Position numbers and translations under genes: made by a program. Below, in pieces: positions 30,601 through 39,185 of a stretch of DNA of 64,000 nt. How positions within the stretch are numbered: the first letter of the stretch is position 1; each line of letters begins with the position of its first letter. The DNA is from Muribaculaceae bacterium (lineage in GTDB: Bacteria; Bacteroidota; Bacteroidia; Bacteroidales; Muribaculaceae), in assembly GCA_022509165.1 (NCBI GenBank), contig JAFLTT010000003.1, forward strand, positions 156,919-220,918. The letters are read 5' to 3'. The notes under the pieces are model-generated. The model searched no databases and was not told where the DNA came from. It saw only the letters and a list, made by a program, of their open reading frames with translations.

Positions 30601-32140
30601 TCTTAAGATAAAGATTATCGGAAGTGTTGGTTACATCACTTGAGAACTCTCCTACCTGAAATACCTCTCCATTGTAGGTATATTCAAATGCCACTGCCAA
30701 CACCTCATCATTCCCGATTGCCGATTTTAGCGAAATATATCCCAAAGTACTATTGAGCGTATATTCCGACGATCTCAACAGACGGGCACTTTCTACCTTT
30801 TCGAAATCCTTACCTCCGGTAATACCATATGCCTGGAGGGGTTCTAATGCCTGTGTCACATTGTTGATGTTGCGGGCACCGGGATATTGCGTCTTCAGGA
30901 CTTCGAGAAGATTGTTGGATCTATTGCTGGGATTACTAAGGGAATAGTTGGGTATCCAGTAATCATTAGCAAGCCGAGAGTTTTCACCCAGATCCATGAA
31001 ACCCACAAAGTTTCTCGCCTCGTCATAATAACCGCTTTTGTTGGTCACCCATACCTCAATACGGGTAATATTTATTCCGGATTGTACATAAGGGAGTCGG
31101 GATGCAAAATAATCGTAATTATCATAAAAATATTGTGCCAGGAAGAAATGGCGGTTCTCGTCATAATCATCTGCCTTGATGGAGAATTTGGTAGTCTGCA
31201 CACCTCCGGTGGTGTTCACGGTCTTTGATTCACTGTTCTGTTGGCTTACCAGGCCTGTAAGCGTAAGTTTGCCGAATTGCAACTGCGCTTTCATACCGAA
31301 TAGTGATGTTCCTCCTCTGATAAGACTGGAACCCGTAGTCATGCTTACATTACCGGCCTCAATATTCTTGATTATTTCATCCTCCTTACCTTCATAACTA
31401 AGTTTCAGATTCTTGGAGTCAAAATCGAATGTTGCATCTGTGTTATAAGTCATATCGAATTTCAGCTTATCTCCCACCGAGGCTCCTATGGTGGCCTGAA
31501 TCTTTTGATCAAAACTGAAATAAGTTTTTCTCCGAGATTTCAAGGAAAGCGACGGATTGTCGGTTTTATTGCTCTTGATACCCATTGAAAGTTGAATAGA
31601 ACCTTGTGTTGTGAGTCTTACACCTCCCGGACCAAATATCTTTTCCAATGGACCTAAGGCAAAATTCATATCCAGAATATTGAAAGGCGCCCTTTCCGGT
31701 GTGGCTACAATATCGGCGTTGCGTTGTTGGAAATATCCGAACATCTCCTGCCGTGTCATCATTTTATTGTAATCTTCCGGCGTCATCATGAAAGGTGTCA
31801 CGATGTCGAGGCCACCTACCTTGCTTCGCATAATATACATGCCGGTTTCTGAATCATATACCGGTTCTAATGTCACATTAGACGGAGTGTTTAAATCCGC
31901 TGCATACTCCCGGCTCATTAAGTCGGAATAATCCTGGGGTATGGTAGTCTGCACAGGTGAAGGAAGAAAAACACTGTCGGGTATTTCTGAGCCCGGCACA
32001 AATTCAGGAACATAAGCAGGAGGTGGTGGCAATTCGCTTTTTACATACTGTGCATACACAACGATCCCTGCGGTGAGCATTATCGCCACAGTAGTAAAAA
32101 ATTTCATTAGATATGTTTTCCTGCTTCCTCTGCCAGGCAT
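24677..32140 (-). CDS. sprA: SprA (Sov) giant outer-membrane protein of the type IX secretion system
   Basis: The 2487-residue product is by far the largest gene here. It has an N-terminal signal (MKFFTTVAIMLTAGIVVYAQ, possibly from an internal ATG at 32107), a proline-rich segment, and repeated SprA-type barrel blocks such as NFALGPLEKIFGPGGVRLTTQGS, YIDDFEGSQTGIDLRNPYSW and RFARIFLTGF, ending with the strand NYGIAVNVSLAR. By established knowledge SprA/Sov forms the very large 36-strand translocon pore of T9SS. It lies 2 nt after ruvA, a linkage known to me in other Bacteroidota. No T9SS C-terminal-domain cargo or GldK-N genes appear in this window, so whether the system is complete cannot be judged. 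Confidence 0.93.
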   Translation of the reverse strand: MPGRGSRKTYLMKFFTTVAIMLTAGIVVYAQYVKSELPPPPAYVPEFVPGSEIPDSVFLPSPVQTTIPQDYSDLMSREYAADLNTPSNVTLEPVYDSETGMYIMRSKVGGLDIVTPFMMTPEDYNKMMTRQEMFGYFQQRNADIVATPERAPFNILDMNFALGPLEKIFGPGGVRLTTQGSIQLSMGIKSNKTDNPSLSLKSRRKTYFSFDQKIQATIGASVGDKLKFDMTYNTDATFDFDSKNLKLSYEGKEDEIIKNIEAGNVSMTTGSSLIRGGTSLFGMKAQLQFGKLTLTGLVSQQNSESKTVNTTGGVQTTKFSIKADDYDENRHFFLAQYFYDNYDYFASRLPYVQSGINITRIEVWVTNKSGYYDEARNFVGFMDLGENSRLANDYWIPNYSLSNPSNRSNNLLEVLKTQYPGARNINNVTQALEPLQAYGITGGKDFEKVESARLLRSSEYTLNSTLGYISLKSAIGNDEVLAVAFEYTYNGEVFQVGEFSSDVTNTSDNLYLKMLKGTTVSPKLPAWKLMMKNVYSLGAYQMVQKNFKLNIKFLSDTTGVEINYLPVGNIANQSLLQVMNLDRIDSNQESNPDGFFDYIEGYTVQSNNGRIIFPVAEPFGVHLERKIGSPILAQQYVYKELYDSTLTVARQFADKNKYSMVGEYQASSGATIRLNAMNVPRGSVVVTAGGVVLTENSDYTVDYSLGIVTITNQSIIDSGTNISVTLENQSLYSMQRKTLMGLDAQYRFNRDLTVGGTLMHFSEKALTEKVGIGEEIVNNTMWGVNVNYNKEFMWLTNLLNKVPTINATAPSSFTLNAEFAQLVPHKQKTGTTKGSSYIDDFEGSQTGIDLRNPYSWTLASTPYDSGKDALFPEAGLSNNVDYGKNRALLAWNYIDQFWTQKNSNLVPGYIRNDLKQLSNPYVREVRVNEIYPGREILYGESNYVQTLNLSFYPQERGPYNLDAENIDENGLLLNPQSRWGGIMRKMDNPNFEQNNVEYLQFWLMDPFLDPENPNEEGGDLYFNFGEVSEDILKDGMKSYENGIPVDGNYNFIKETVWGRVSTQTSLTYAFENSENARVLQDVGLDGLPNIDEYTFGSYAEYLDKLKNKLSPVTLSEMESVPSSPLNDPAGDNYHFYRSDYYDNTRAGILERYKHYNGVEGNSLSPDQSDNPYYQSSRSTPDVEDINQDNTLNEYERYFEYKVSLRPEDLVVGRNYVTDRREIVVPTREGTSTAVWYQFKIPLNQPDKVVGSINDFTTIRFARIFLTGFKEVTHLRFATLELVRGEWRNYDYNLTSRNESPAEGELDMSIVNIEENAGRNPINYVLPPDVSRQQDPGSTQATQLNEQSLQMKVTNLQPGDARGAYKNTQLDLRVYKRMQMWVHAEALVDDPTNLKDGELAIFLRLGSDIKNNYYEYEIPLEITPPGYYNNYNYADRQRVWPLSNFLDIPFEVLTNVKVERNREMSQHTEGIGYLVLYSQPDPNNERNTVSVLGNPSLSDIRTMVIGIRNKTNMVKDGIVWVNELRVTDFNEYGGWAANVNANLSLSDIAMVNFTMHKETAGFGGIDQGLSSRRLDDYTQYNVAVQGDVGRLIPEKAKLTAPVYYSRSNERTTPRYNPLDQDILLKDALDAASTKQEKDSIKSFAVTRASVESFSVSGFQFNIQSAKPKPWDPANFQLSFSFNKQKNADPTTEYQNTYDYRGSFQYSYSPLIKPWTPFFFVKGKGKTAKFLREWGLNWMFNNLTFFTNMTRYYYEEQTKSEVDVNFQLPVQVSKNFYWNRQLNLTWNLTQNLNFTFASNTMARIEETVGAVNKRLFPDKYQEWKDTVLSSIRGLGTPWNYNQTFTGSYRAPFSKIPFLDYITGNITYSSTYQWDKGATVEDYYLGNSIQNQSSWNADARLNFETLYNKSKYLSEINKRFAKSNSRNTGRNTANSRNNTKRIERAITLSPDTSTLFTHNLKTKNVKVNAIKNGKPIKLESRVVDDNTIEILTRNSGSIKIIVREEKKEEKKSVMKEIGDHALRFLMMPRNLSFRWRNSHSLMLPQFSPNVGDIFGQSTRYGSGLAPGLDFAFGFYNEEYVEKALSKDWLLTGENMTSPAIWNKGEEFNFELTLEPIRGLKIVLTSNLTDNRTQQVQFMYANMPKSLSGSYTRTHVALASSLRNSKAADGYNSEAFNRFLSYIPIVAQRVESQYAGTRYPSSGFLKDSPLAGTPYNREQGGVMQTSSDVLIPAFIAAYSGYNPNSVTLKHFPGLESMRPNWRITYDGFLQMGNMNKYFKAFMLTHAYQCTYSVGSYSSFLNWVGINDNMGFTMDELTQQPVPSSPYNISSVAITERFAPLIGVNMTFFNDITLNAEYRDTRTLNLNSSAGQVVETTSKQLTIGAGWKIAEFNKVIKIGKKQTGISNDLSLNLDFTMSNNQALIRRIETAYTQATTGTQSISINFMASYQLSRRISLSAFFDHQINTPLVSNSSYPTANSNYGIAVNVSLAR

Positions 32141-32142
32141 CC

Positions 32143-32733
32143 TTAGAGCATCTTCAAAGCGAGCTTGATAGCTTGCTCAGTGCTCAATGTCGGTTCTTTA
32201 CCAAAAACTTTAGTCAATGCTTTCTGACTTTGCTGTAAGTTGAATCCTAACATCACAAGGGCTGCAACCGCATCATCGAAGGCCGCTCCCGACACCGGCA
32301 CACTTAAATTTAACGCTGTGCCTGTGCTCTTTATTTTATCTTTTAGGTCCACTATTATTCTCTGTGCCGTCTTACCACCGATACCTTTTACCGACTTGAG
32401 AGGAAGCTCATTTCCGGTAGATATTGCACTCTCCAATTGCTCAACTGTAAGTGAAGACAATATAAGTCTGGCTGTATTAGGTCCAACCCCGCTCACACCT
32501 ATCAGCAAGCGGAACGCTTCCCTTTCTGCTTTATCTTTGAAACCATAAAGATCATGGGCATCTTCTCTTATGGATTCGTGTATGAAAAGCCTTATTCCTG
32601 TTCTATCCGACAAATTGTTCAGAAAGTCATAATCAATAAGTGTGATATTTATTCCATAACCCACTCCTCCACATTCAAGCACGCAATAGGCCGGACTCAG
32701 TTCCGTAAGTTCCCCTTTCAAATATTCAATCAT
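32143..32733 (-). CDS. ruvA: Holliday junction branch migration protein RuvA
   Basis: RuvA binds four-way DNA junctions and loads the RuvB motor. The 196-residue protein has the N-terminal OB fold ([20 protein letters not shown]), two helix-hairpin-helix motifs ([19 protein letters not shown] and [19 protein letters not shown]) and the C-terminal RuvB-contacting domain ([15 protein letters not shown]). Length is normal. It is followed 2 nt later by sprA, so both genes probably share a transcript, and is divergent from recR, another recombination gene. Confidence 0.96.
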   Translation of the reverse strand: MIEYLKGELTELSPAYCVLECGGVGYGINITLIDYDFLNNLSDRTGIRLFIHESIREDAHDLYGFKDKAEREAFRLLIGVSGVGPNTARLILSSLTVEQLESAISTGNELPLKSVKGIGGKTAQRIIVDLKDKIKSTGTALNLSVPVSGAAFDDAVAALVMLGFNLQQSQKALTKVFGKEPTLSTEQAIKLALKML

Positions 32734-32754
32734 GGTTTTAATAATTTGCCTTTA

Positions 32755-32762
32755 CAAATATA
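32755..32762 (-). promoter_or_regulatory. Candidate -7 element of ruvA-sprA
   Basis: Minus-strand TATATTTG matches TAnnTTTG and ends 21 nt before the ruvA ATG at 32733. No clear -33 box is seen. Confidence 0.4.
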
Positions 32763-32818
32763 ATAAAGTGATATTATTTAAACCATAAGAAAAGGATACA
32801 AACATTGGAACTTATGAT

Positions 32819-32826
32819 TAATTTTG
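32819..32826 (+). promoter_or_regulatory. Candidate -7 element of recR
   Basis: TAATTTTG matches the consensus and ends only 4 nt before the recR ATG at 32831. If real, the transcript would start at or next to the start codon (leaderless). Confidence 0.4.
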
Positions 32827-32830
32827 CAGT

Positions 32831-33439
32831 ATGGAATCACATTTCAATTCTCAATTGCTCGAAAAGGCTGTGGGAGAATTATCAAAACTGCCCGGAATTG
32901 GTCGCAAGACTGCACTGCGTCTTGCATTACATCTTCTGAGGAAAGACCCGGCCGAAGCCCGAGCTCTCGGAGAATCATTAATTGAAATGAGGGATAAAAT
33001 TTCATACTGCCATACCTGTCATAATATTTCTGAAGAGGAAACTTGCCCTATATGTGGCGACACGAGACGCGACCGAAAGACTGTGTGCGTGGTGGAAAAT
33101 GTAAAAGACGTTATTACTATCGAGGCTACCCATCAACACCAGGGACTTTATCATGTGCTCGGAGGACTGATTTCTCCTCTTGATGGTGTAGGACCATCTG
33201 ATATTGAGATTGAAAGTCTTGTGAATAGAGTCAGGGATGAAAAAATTGAGGAAGTGATTCTTGCTCTCAGCCCTACCATTGAAGGCGATACCACCAATTT
33301 CTATATTTTCAGAAAATTGAGTGAATTTCCCGTAAAGATTACTATGCTTGCCCGGGGACTCAGTATGGGCAACGAACTTGAATACACTGATGAACTTACC
33401 TTAGGCAAATCCATTCAGAACCGAATTCCATTCTCTTAA
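32831..33439 (+). CDS. recR: Recombination mediator protein RecR
   Basis: RecR works with RecO (and RecF) to load RecA on gapped DNA. The 202-residue protein has the helix-hairpin-helix [20 protein letters not shown], a zinc finger ([16 protein letters not shown], four cysteines), and a Toprim domain beginning [10 protein letters not shown], then [16 protein letters not shown] and [21 protein letters not shown]. Everything matches the family, including length. It is divergent from ruvA and 25 nt upstream of a GNAT gene. Confidence 0.97.
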   Translation: MESHFNSQLLEKAVGELSKLPGIGRKTALRLALHLLRKDPAEARALGESLIEMRDKISYCHTCHNISEEETCPICGDTRRDRKTVCVVENVKDVITIEATHQHQGLYHVLGGLISPLDGVGPSDIEIESLVNRVRDEKIEEVILALSPTIEGDTTNFYIFRKLSEFPVKITMLARGLSMGNELEYTDELTLGKSIQNRIPFS

Positions 33440-33464
33440 GACCAATTGAATAAAAACACGAAAT

Positions 33465-33992
33465 ATGCTACACTCAAACCGACTTCATCTTCGTGCACTC
33501 GAACCTGCAGATGCTGATTTCATGTATGAAGTGGAAAATGATGCACAGGCATGGAGATATAGCGACACTATCGCTCCATTGTCACGCAAAATTTTGAGAG
33601 ACTATGCCCTCACTTACGATGCCGACCCTTTCACGGCAGGACAACTTCGTCTCATCATTACCGAAAAAGATACCAACCAACCGGTAGGCATTGTAGATTT
33701 ATATGAGGTTTCTCAGCGACATCAGCGAGCTTTTATCGGGATATATATTTGTGAAAATTTCCGCAGAAAAGGATATGCTGAAGAGACTCTTGAACTGATT
33801 GAGGATTATGCCCATAATACTTTACATCTGCATCAGCTTGGAGTAAAAGTGGAAGACGGGTATACAAAAGGAGAAGACCTGTTTCAAAACAGGGGTTATG
33901 TACTAAAAGGTAACCTGGAAGACTGGCTTAGTACTCCCGACGGTCATTTTGTGGGAATGAAAATTTTCACAAAATCACTGAAAAAGGATTGA
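33465..33992 (+). CDS. GNAT family N-acetyltransferase (RimJ/RimL type)
   Basis: The 175-residue protein begins LHLRALEPADADFMYEVEND, the RimL-type start, with the acetyl-CoA loop IYICENFRRKGYAEETLELI (R-x-x-G-x-A) and the terminal strand segment LHQLGVKVEDGYTKGEDLFQNRGY. Such enzymes acetylate protein N-termini, amino groups of small molecules, or polyamines; the acceptor cannot be read from the sequence. It follows recR by 25 nt and converges on the YqgE gene with a 5-nt gap. Confidence 0.85.
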   Translation: MLHSNRLHLRALEPADADFMYEVENDAQAWRYSDTIAPLSRKILRDYALTYDADPFTAGQLRLIITEKDTNQPVGIVDLYEVSQRHQRAFIGIYICENFRRKGYAEETLELIEDYAHNTLHLHQLGVKVEDGYTKGEDLFQNRGYVLKGNLEDWLSTPDGHFVGMKIFTKSLKKD

Positions 33993-33997
33993 AGACT

Positions 33998-34600
33998 TTA
34001 ATTTAAGGAAGGATCAGTGGGTACTACCAGCCACCCTCTGTATTCTTCTCCCAAGTCTCTCACTTCACGGTTCCAGTATTCATTGCCGTCTCCCTTCAAC
34101 AGGTTGTCGCACTGAGGTAAAACATTTACACCCCATGTCTTTCCGTTGATTTCGCCGGAAAGTTGACCGGGCGACCATCCGCAATATCCCAGGAAGAATC
34201 TGATTTTCCCATCTATTTCACCGCCTTCCTCCACATATTCAATAATCTTGTCGAGGTCAGCGCCAACATAGATACCGGGAAGAACTTCAGTATTGGAACC
34301 CAGTTTTTCTCCCAACGTGTGAAGAAGAAACATTCGGTTCATATCTACGGGCCCTCCGCAATAAATACGCACTCTTCTGCCGGCTTCCCATTCAGGCATT
34401 AGATCTTGAAGAGTCATTTCGGTGGGTTTATTGAGAATCAGACCAAAATGTCCTCCATCTTCCGGTTCATCCAGCACCAGGATTGCCGAACGTGAGAAGT
34501 AACTGTCCTCCATAAGGGGCTCCGATATCAGAAGCGATCCCATGTGAGGAGTACCGGTGGGTACATTGGAAAATAGAAGGTCTTTTAAGTCTATCATCAT
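33998..34600 (-). CDS. YqgE/AlgH family protein
   Basis: The 200-residue product carries the DUF179/AlgH landmarks: GSLLISEPLMEDSYFSRSAI, then GHFGLILNKPT, GGPVDMNRMFLLHT, and FLGYCGWSPGQLSGEI. The fold is known but the molecular role is not; AlgH was first linked to alginate regulation in Pseudomonas, which should not be transferred here. It is divergent from the aspartate kinase gene with a 62-bp spacer. A minus-strand TATGTTTG at 34620-34627 may be its -7 element. Confidence 0.9.
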   Translation of the reverse strand: MMIDLKDLLFSNVPTGTPHMGSLLISEPLMEDSYFSRSAILVLDEPEDGGHFGLILNKPTEMTLQDLMPEWEAGRRVRIYCGGPVDMNRMFLLHTLGEKLGSNTEVLPGIYVGADLDKIIEYVEEGGEIDGKIRFFLGYCGWSPGQLSGEINGKTWGVNVLPQCDNLLKGDGNEYWNREVRDLGEEYRGWLVVPTDPSLN

Positions 34601-34662
34601 ATTCCGTTTTATATTATAACAAACATAAGCGCTGTCTGTATTTTTTAGTTATATTTTTTTCT

Positions 34663-36039
34663 ATGAAAGTTCTGAAATTCGGAGGTACATCTGTGGGAAC
34701 TGTCGAAAGTCTCCGCAGTGTGAAACAAATAGTGGAAGAGATACCGGGAAATGCCATTATTGTAGTTTCGGCTCTTGGCGGTCTCACTGACAAACTAATA
34801 TCTACGGCGCAATTGGCTTCAATGGCTAATCCGAATTGGAAATCAGAGATGGAAGCTATAAGGCAGAGACACCTCAATATAATTGAGCAAGTAGTGCCGG
34901 AAGAACTAAAAGAAGAGGTAACCACAAAGGTTTCCAGACAACTGGATGCCCTTGAACGAAATTATGAGGGAGTGGCCCTACTGCGCACTCTACCGGAAAA
35001 TACTCTCGACAATATTGTAAGTTTCGGAGAAAGAATGTCGTCGGTTATTGTGGCTGCTATGGTAGAAAACGGGAAACGTTATTTTTCTCCCGATTTCATT
35101 GTCACAGAAAAATGGTATGGCAAAAATATAGCTGAAACAAAGAAAACAGATAACCTGATATCTAAGGCATTTGAAAATATCGGGCCAAATGAAAAGGCCG
35201 TTGTACCGGGATTTATTTCCAAAGATATTCTCACCGGTGAAATTACAAATTTAGGCCGGGGAGGAAGCGACTATACCGGCGCTTTGATCGCTGCTGCTTT
35301 AGACGCAGAGGTATTGGAAATATGGACCGATGTGGATGGATTTATGACAGCCGACCCGCGTGTGGTAAAAGAGGCACTCATCATTCCGCATCTCACCTTC
35401 ACAGAAAGTATGGAACTTTGCAATTTCGGTGCAAAAGTGGTGTATCCTCCCACAATCTTTCCTGTGTTTCATAAAAACATCCCCATCAAAATTCTCAATA
35501 CTTTCAACCCTAAAGCTCCCGGCTCTCTTATTACCGATCAAACCCTTGAGGAGGATTTTGATGTGAAGGGGGTATCATCTTTAAAAGATGTGGCGCTTGT
35601 GTCGTTTGAAATAAACCCAGAACTAAAAAATCCTTCATATCATAAAAGAGCCCTGAATGCACTCTCAAAGCATGGGATAAGGATTATTCCGGTAGCCAAT
35701 CCCAATCCTGATTTAGAATTATGCTTTGCTGTTGCGGCCACAGACTCAGACAGATCACTTAATATATTACAGACAGAGTTTGCTCCTGAAATCTCAAAAG
35801 GATATATCCAATCCCCTCTTTTAAAAAGGAATCTGGCTGCTTTGGCATTAGTGGGAAAAAATATGAGAAACAAAAGTGCCTTGGCGGCACGTGTAGGTCA
35901 TTCCCTAAGAAGGAAAGGCATAATTGTGGAGGCCTACTCTCCGGGAAATTCCGATACTTCAATCATCTATATAATAGATCAGGAGAAAAGCCCGGAAGCT
36001 CTCCTCCTGATTCATTCCCTTATATTTAAAGAACACTAA
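34663..36039 (+). CDS. lysC: Aspartate kinase
   Basis: The enzyme phosphorylates L-aspartate, opening the lysine, threonine, methionine and diaminopimelate pathways. The 458-residue protein starts MKVLKFGGTSVGTVE (K-F-G-G-T-S), with SFGERMSS, GRGGSDYTGALIAAAL and IWTDVDGFMTADPRVV in the kinase domain, then two C-terminal ACT-type regulatory segments (KDVALVSFEIN and LAALALVGKNMRNK). No homoserine dehydrogenase domain follows, so it is monofunctional. Feedback control by an end-product amino acid is expected from the ACT domains, but which one cannot be told. Its stop codon abuts the stop of the M3 peptidase gene. Confidence 0.93.
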   Translation: MKVLKFGGTSVGTVESLRSVKQIVEEIPGNAIIVVSALGGLTDKLISTAQLASMANPNWKSEMEAIRQRHLNIIEQVVPEELKEEVTTKVSRQLDALERNYEGVALLRTLPENTLDNIVSFGERMSSVIVAAMVENGKRYFSPDFIVTEKWYGKNIAETKKTDNLISKAFENIGPNEKAVVPGFISKDILTGEITNLGRGGSDYTGALIAAALDAEVLEIWTDVDGFMTADPRVVKEALIIPHLTFTESMELCNFGAKVVYPPTIFPVFHKNIPIKILNTFNPKAPGSLITDQTLEEDFDVKGVSSLKDVALVSFEINPELKNPSYHKRALNALSKHGIRIIPVANPNPDLELCFAVAATDSDRSLNILQTEFAPEISKGYIQSPLLKRNLAALALVGKNMRNKSALAARVGHSLRRKGIIVEAYSPGNSDTSIIYIIDQEKSPEALLLIHSLIFKEH

Positions 36040-38181
36040 TTATTTCTGTATTCCGTCGCGTTTAAGCAAGGCATCTACGGTAGCGTCTTTACCTCTGAAC
36101 TCCCGATAAAGCACTGAGGGATCAACGGTGCCTCCACTTTGTAGCATCTTCTTGAACCTCTTTGCAGGAGCCGGGTTAAACACGCCCTCTTCCTGGAATG
36201 CGGCAAATGCATCGGCGTCAAGCACTTCAGCCCATTTATATCCATAATAACCTGCTGCATATCCTCCGGAGAATATATGTCCGAAAGAGGGTGAGGTAAC
36301 GCAACCTTCCTCCACATCAAAAATTCTCACCGGATTCTGGGCATTTTCTTCAAAGACTTCCACATCAGTGGTTACAGCAATTGGTTCCGAAATCGTATGG
36401 TAAGCCATATCCAAATAGCCGAATCCCAATTGACGCATACACGCGTATGCTGCTCCATATTGATTGGCACTCACAAATTTTTCCAACAATTCCTCAGGTA
36501 TCTTTTCACCGGTCTGATAATGCCGGGCAAATCCATCAAGGAATTCTTTCTCAGTCATGAAATTTTCATTAAACTGTGAAAACAGTTCCACAAAATCATG
36601 ATATACATTCGTTCCGCTTAGACTGCTGTAAGTGGCCTGCGAAGACAAACCATGGAGTGCGTGTCCGAATTCATGGAGAAAAGTTTCAACTTCGTAGGGT
36701 GTGAGCAACACCGGTTCATTTCCAACCGGTTTTGAGAAATTAGTCACAATTGAGATAAGTGGCACTTCGCGGTTACCCTGGTCATCTTTAGTCTCTGTGC
36801 GGAATTCTGTCATCCAGGCGCCGGGAGCCTTACCTGCTCTGTAATAGAAATCAGCATATAAGATTCCTAAAAGACTTCCATCATTTTCATATACTTCGAA
36901 AACCTTCACATCAGGATGATATTTCGGGAGCTCTTTATTCTCCTTGAAAGTATATCCATAGAGCCTGGTAGCTAAACCCAATACTCCGTCTATTGTGTGG
37001 TTGAGTTCGAAATAGGGCTTCAAATCCTCATCATTGAAAGCATACCGGTCATTTTTGAGTTTGTTGGCCCAATAACTATAATCCCAGGGTTTCAGTTTGA
37101 AGTCTTTCCCTTCCGTCTGCTTTGCATAATCCTCAATTTCCTTGAGTTCAGCTTTCATTGGCATAGTGTAATTCTCTCTCAGTTCTTCTAAGAGATTCAT
37201 CACATGGGATGGTTCTGCCGCCATGGTACCTTGCAACTGGTATTCAGCAAAATTATTTTTCCCCATGAGTTGAGCTATTTCAAGCCGGGTATTGGCAATA
37301 TCTTTCAACACTTGAGTATTGTCAAATTCCCCACCATAATTTCGGGAATTATATATTTTATATAGCTCCTCTCTTTTCTTCCTGTTGTCGGCATATTTCA
37401 TAAAAGGAGTATAAGATGGGCTGAACACTGTAAAAAGATATAGGGATTCATTGTCTGGCTTGCCCTCCTCTTCCAACACAGCCTTAGCCTCACTTCTCGC
37501 GGCGGCTTTTATATCGGCAGGTAGTCCGGAAGTCTCTTCCTCTGTCACCCAAAGCCGACGATTGGGGCTTGACATTTCGTTAGTGACGTTCTGTCCGAAT
37601 TTCACTGTCAAATCAGAGAGTTTCTGATTTAATTCTCTATATTTCTCTCGTTTTTCACCTTCCAGGTCAGCTCCGCTCTCTGCAAAATTACGGTAAGTTT
37701 CATCTATAAGTCTAAGCGCCTCAGGAGACAAGTCATTTCTATCTCCCTTAGTTTCATATACTTTCTTGATTCTCTCCCACAATTCATGGTTCAATAATAT
37801 ATTGGTGGAATGAAGAGATAATTGTGGGGTCACTTTAGCCATCGTGTTCATGATAGCAGTGTCACCAAGAGCCGACTCAAGATTACTTAAAGTTAATACT
37901 GCCCGGTTGAGCACAGTGCCGCTCCGATCAAGTGCTACAACAGTATTTTCAAAAGTCGGAGTTTCTTTATTACCGGTTATGGCAGATATCTCTTCATTCT
38001 GTAAACGGATACCTTCGATCACAGCATCCTCCATATCTGCTACTGTTATCTTGTCGAAAGGAACAGCCTCATAAGGCAACGTAGATTTCTTGACAAGAGG
38101 ATTGCCACTCTCTGATTTACAACCGCTCACCGCAGTCATAATGCACATAAATGCCAAACTATTCATTATTAATTTTCTCAT
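36040..38181 (-). CDS. M3 family metallopeptidase lipoprotein (Dcp/oligopeptidase A-like)
   Basis: The zinc peptidase has HEFGHALHG (HExxH with the flanking G-H), FVELFSQFNENFM downstream (third ligand Glu region) and the C-terminal GGYAAGYYGYKWAEVLDADAF block of the Dcp group. These enzymes cut dipeptides or short oligopeptides. I place the start at ATG 38181, giving a lipoprotein signal (MRKLIMNSLAFMCIMTAVSGC); the frame can be extended to 38232 but that would bury the signal. It is then 713 residues and exported. Its stop codon directly abuts the convergent aspartate kinase stop. Confidence 0.92.
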   Translation of the reverse strand: MRKLIMNSLAFMCIMTAVSGCKSESGNPLVKKSTLPYEAVPFDKITVADMEDAVIEGIRLQNEEISAITGNKETPTFENTVVALDRSGTVLNRAVLTLSNLESALGDTAIMNTMAKVTPQLSLHSTNILLNHELWERIKKVYETKGDRNDLSPEALRLIDETYRNFAESGADLEGEKREKYRELNQKLSDLTVKFGQNVTNEMSSPNRRLWVTEEETSGLPADIKAAARSEAKAVLEEEGKPDNESLYLFTVFSPSYTPFMKYADNRKKREELYKIYNSRNYGGEFDNTQVLKDIANTRLEIAQLMGKNNFAEYQLQGTMAAEPSHVMNLLEELRENYTMPMKAELKEIEDYAKQTEGKDFKLKPWDYSYWANKLKNDRYAFNDEDLKPYFELNHTIDGVLGLATRLYGYTFKENKELPKYHPDVKVFEVYENDGSLLGILYADFYYRAGKAPGAWMTEFRTETKDDQGNREVPLISIVTNFSKPVGNEPVLLTPYEVETFLHEFGHALHGLSSQATYSSLSGTNVYHDFVELFSQFNENFMTEKEFLDGFARHYQTGEKIPEELLEKFVSANQYGAAYACMRQLGFGYLDMAYHTISEPIAVTTDVEVFEENAQNPVRIFDVEEGCVTSPSFGHIFSGGYAAGYYGYKWAEVLDADAFAAFQEEGVFNPAPAKRFKKMLQSGGTVDPSVLYREFRGKDATVDALLKRDGIQK

Positions 38182-38257
38182 TTTAAACAATTTTCTTTCT
38201 TTATATTTTAGACATATAGAATTTGATCCCAATTATAGCCAAATCTTTTGCCTTCAC

Positions 38258-38929
38258 TCATTTCTCCTCAAAAAGTTGCTTATTATAGCATCTCAACACT
38301 CTTCCGGGGAAATCCTCTAAAAGTTGCAGATTGTGAGTAGCCATCAATACCGTGTGTCCTTTTTCCACAAGACCATGAAGTAAAGTCAATATCTGGAATC
38401 CGGTGTTGGGATCGAGATTACCGGTTGGTTCATCAGCAAGAATGAGCCGCGGACTGTTCAATAAAGCCCTGGCAATCACAATTCTCTGTTGTTCCCCACC
38501 ACTCAGTTCATGAGGCATCTTATAACTTTTATTCGACATCCCTACCTGAGTGAGTACTTCTCCTATCCTTTTCTCACGTTTTTCCTTTTCTTTCCAGCCT
38601 GTAGCCCTGAGTACAAAATCAAGGTTTGAAAAGACCGAACGGTCTTGAAGCAACTGAAAGTCCTGGAACACAATTCCAATCTCTCGACGAAGATACGGGA
38701 TTTCTTTAGTCTTTATATCAAAAAGGTTATACCCCAACACATTGGCTGTTTCCCCGGAATATACCGGTACTTCGGCATACATTGTCTTCATCAGGCTACT
38801 CTTCCCGCTACCTACTTTACCCACCAGATAATAGAAAGTGGAAGGCTCAAGATGAAAATTCAGATCCTTTAATACGGTCCTGTCCTGACGTTTTATCGTT
38901 ACGTCTTTATATTCGGCTAAATTCTCCAC
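38258..38929 (-). CDS. ftsE: FtsE-like cell-division ABC ATPase
   Basis: The 223-residue ATPase has Walker [11 protein letters not shown]-loop [18 protein letters not shown], signature LSGGEQQR, Walker [13 protein letters not shown] and the H-loop ATHN. The Q-loop wording and size fit FtsE, the ATPase partner of FtsX, which activates cell-wall hydrolases at the division site; LolD/MacB-like ATPases are the alternative. No ftsX is adjacent, which is common in Bacteroidota as I recall. The upstream spacer on its promoter side contains repeat copy 3. Confidence 0.82.
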   Translation of the reverse strand: MENLAEYKDVTIKRQDRTVLKDLNFHLEPSTFYYLVGKVGSGKSSLMKTMYAEVPVYSGETANVLGYNLFDIKTKEIPYLRREIGIVFQDFQLLQDRSVFSNLDFVLRATGWKEKEKREKRIGEVLTQVGMSNKSYKMPHELSGGEQQRIVIARALLNSPRLILADEPTGNLDPNTGFQILTLLHGLVEKGHTVLMATHNLQLLEDFPGRVLRCYNKQLFEEK

Positions 38930-38971
38930 TATGGATAATCACTTTATTTCTCCGATAAAATTATCTTAAAA

Positions 38972-39130
38972 GATTAGCCTCATAAATACCCCTATTAATA
39001 AATTACCCTCAAAAGTAGGGACGCACGGCTCGTGCGTCCGAATTAAAAGAAGGTTAATTCATTGATTATCAACGGACGCAATGACCTTGCGTCCCTACAA
39101 AAGCCGATTGGGATATTATTTAGGATAATC
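38972..39130 (-). repeat. Dispersed structured repeat, copy 3 (reversed)
   Basis: In minus orientation it begins GATTATCCTAAATAATATCC at 39130 and ends with GGCTAATC at 38972. The first hairpin is GACGCAA/TTGCGTC with loop GGTCA; the second is a perfect GGACGCACG/CGTGCGTCC. It occupies most of the spacer between the porin gene (39186) and ftsE, so any transcript running from the porin into ftsE must cross it. Confidence 0.88.
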
Positions 39131-39185
39131 ATATTATCTTAACTGTTATATCAATTAATTAATTGTATATCTTACGATTGCCTTT

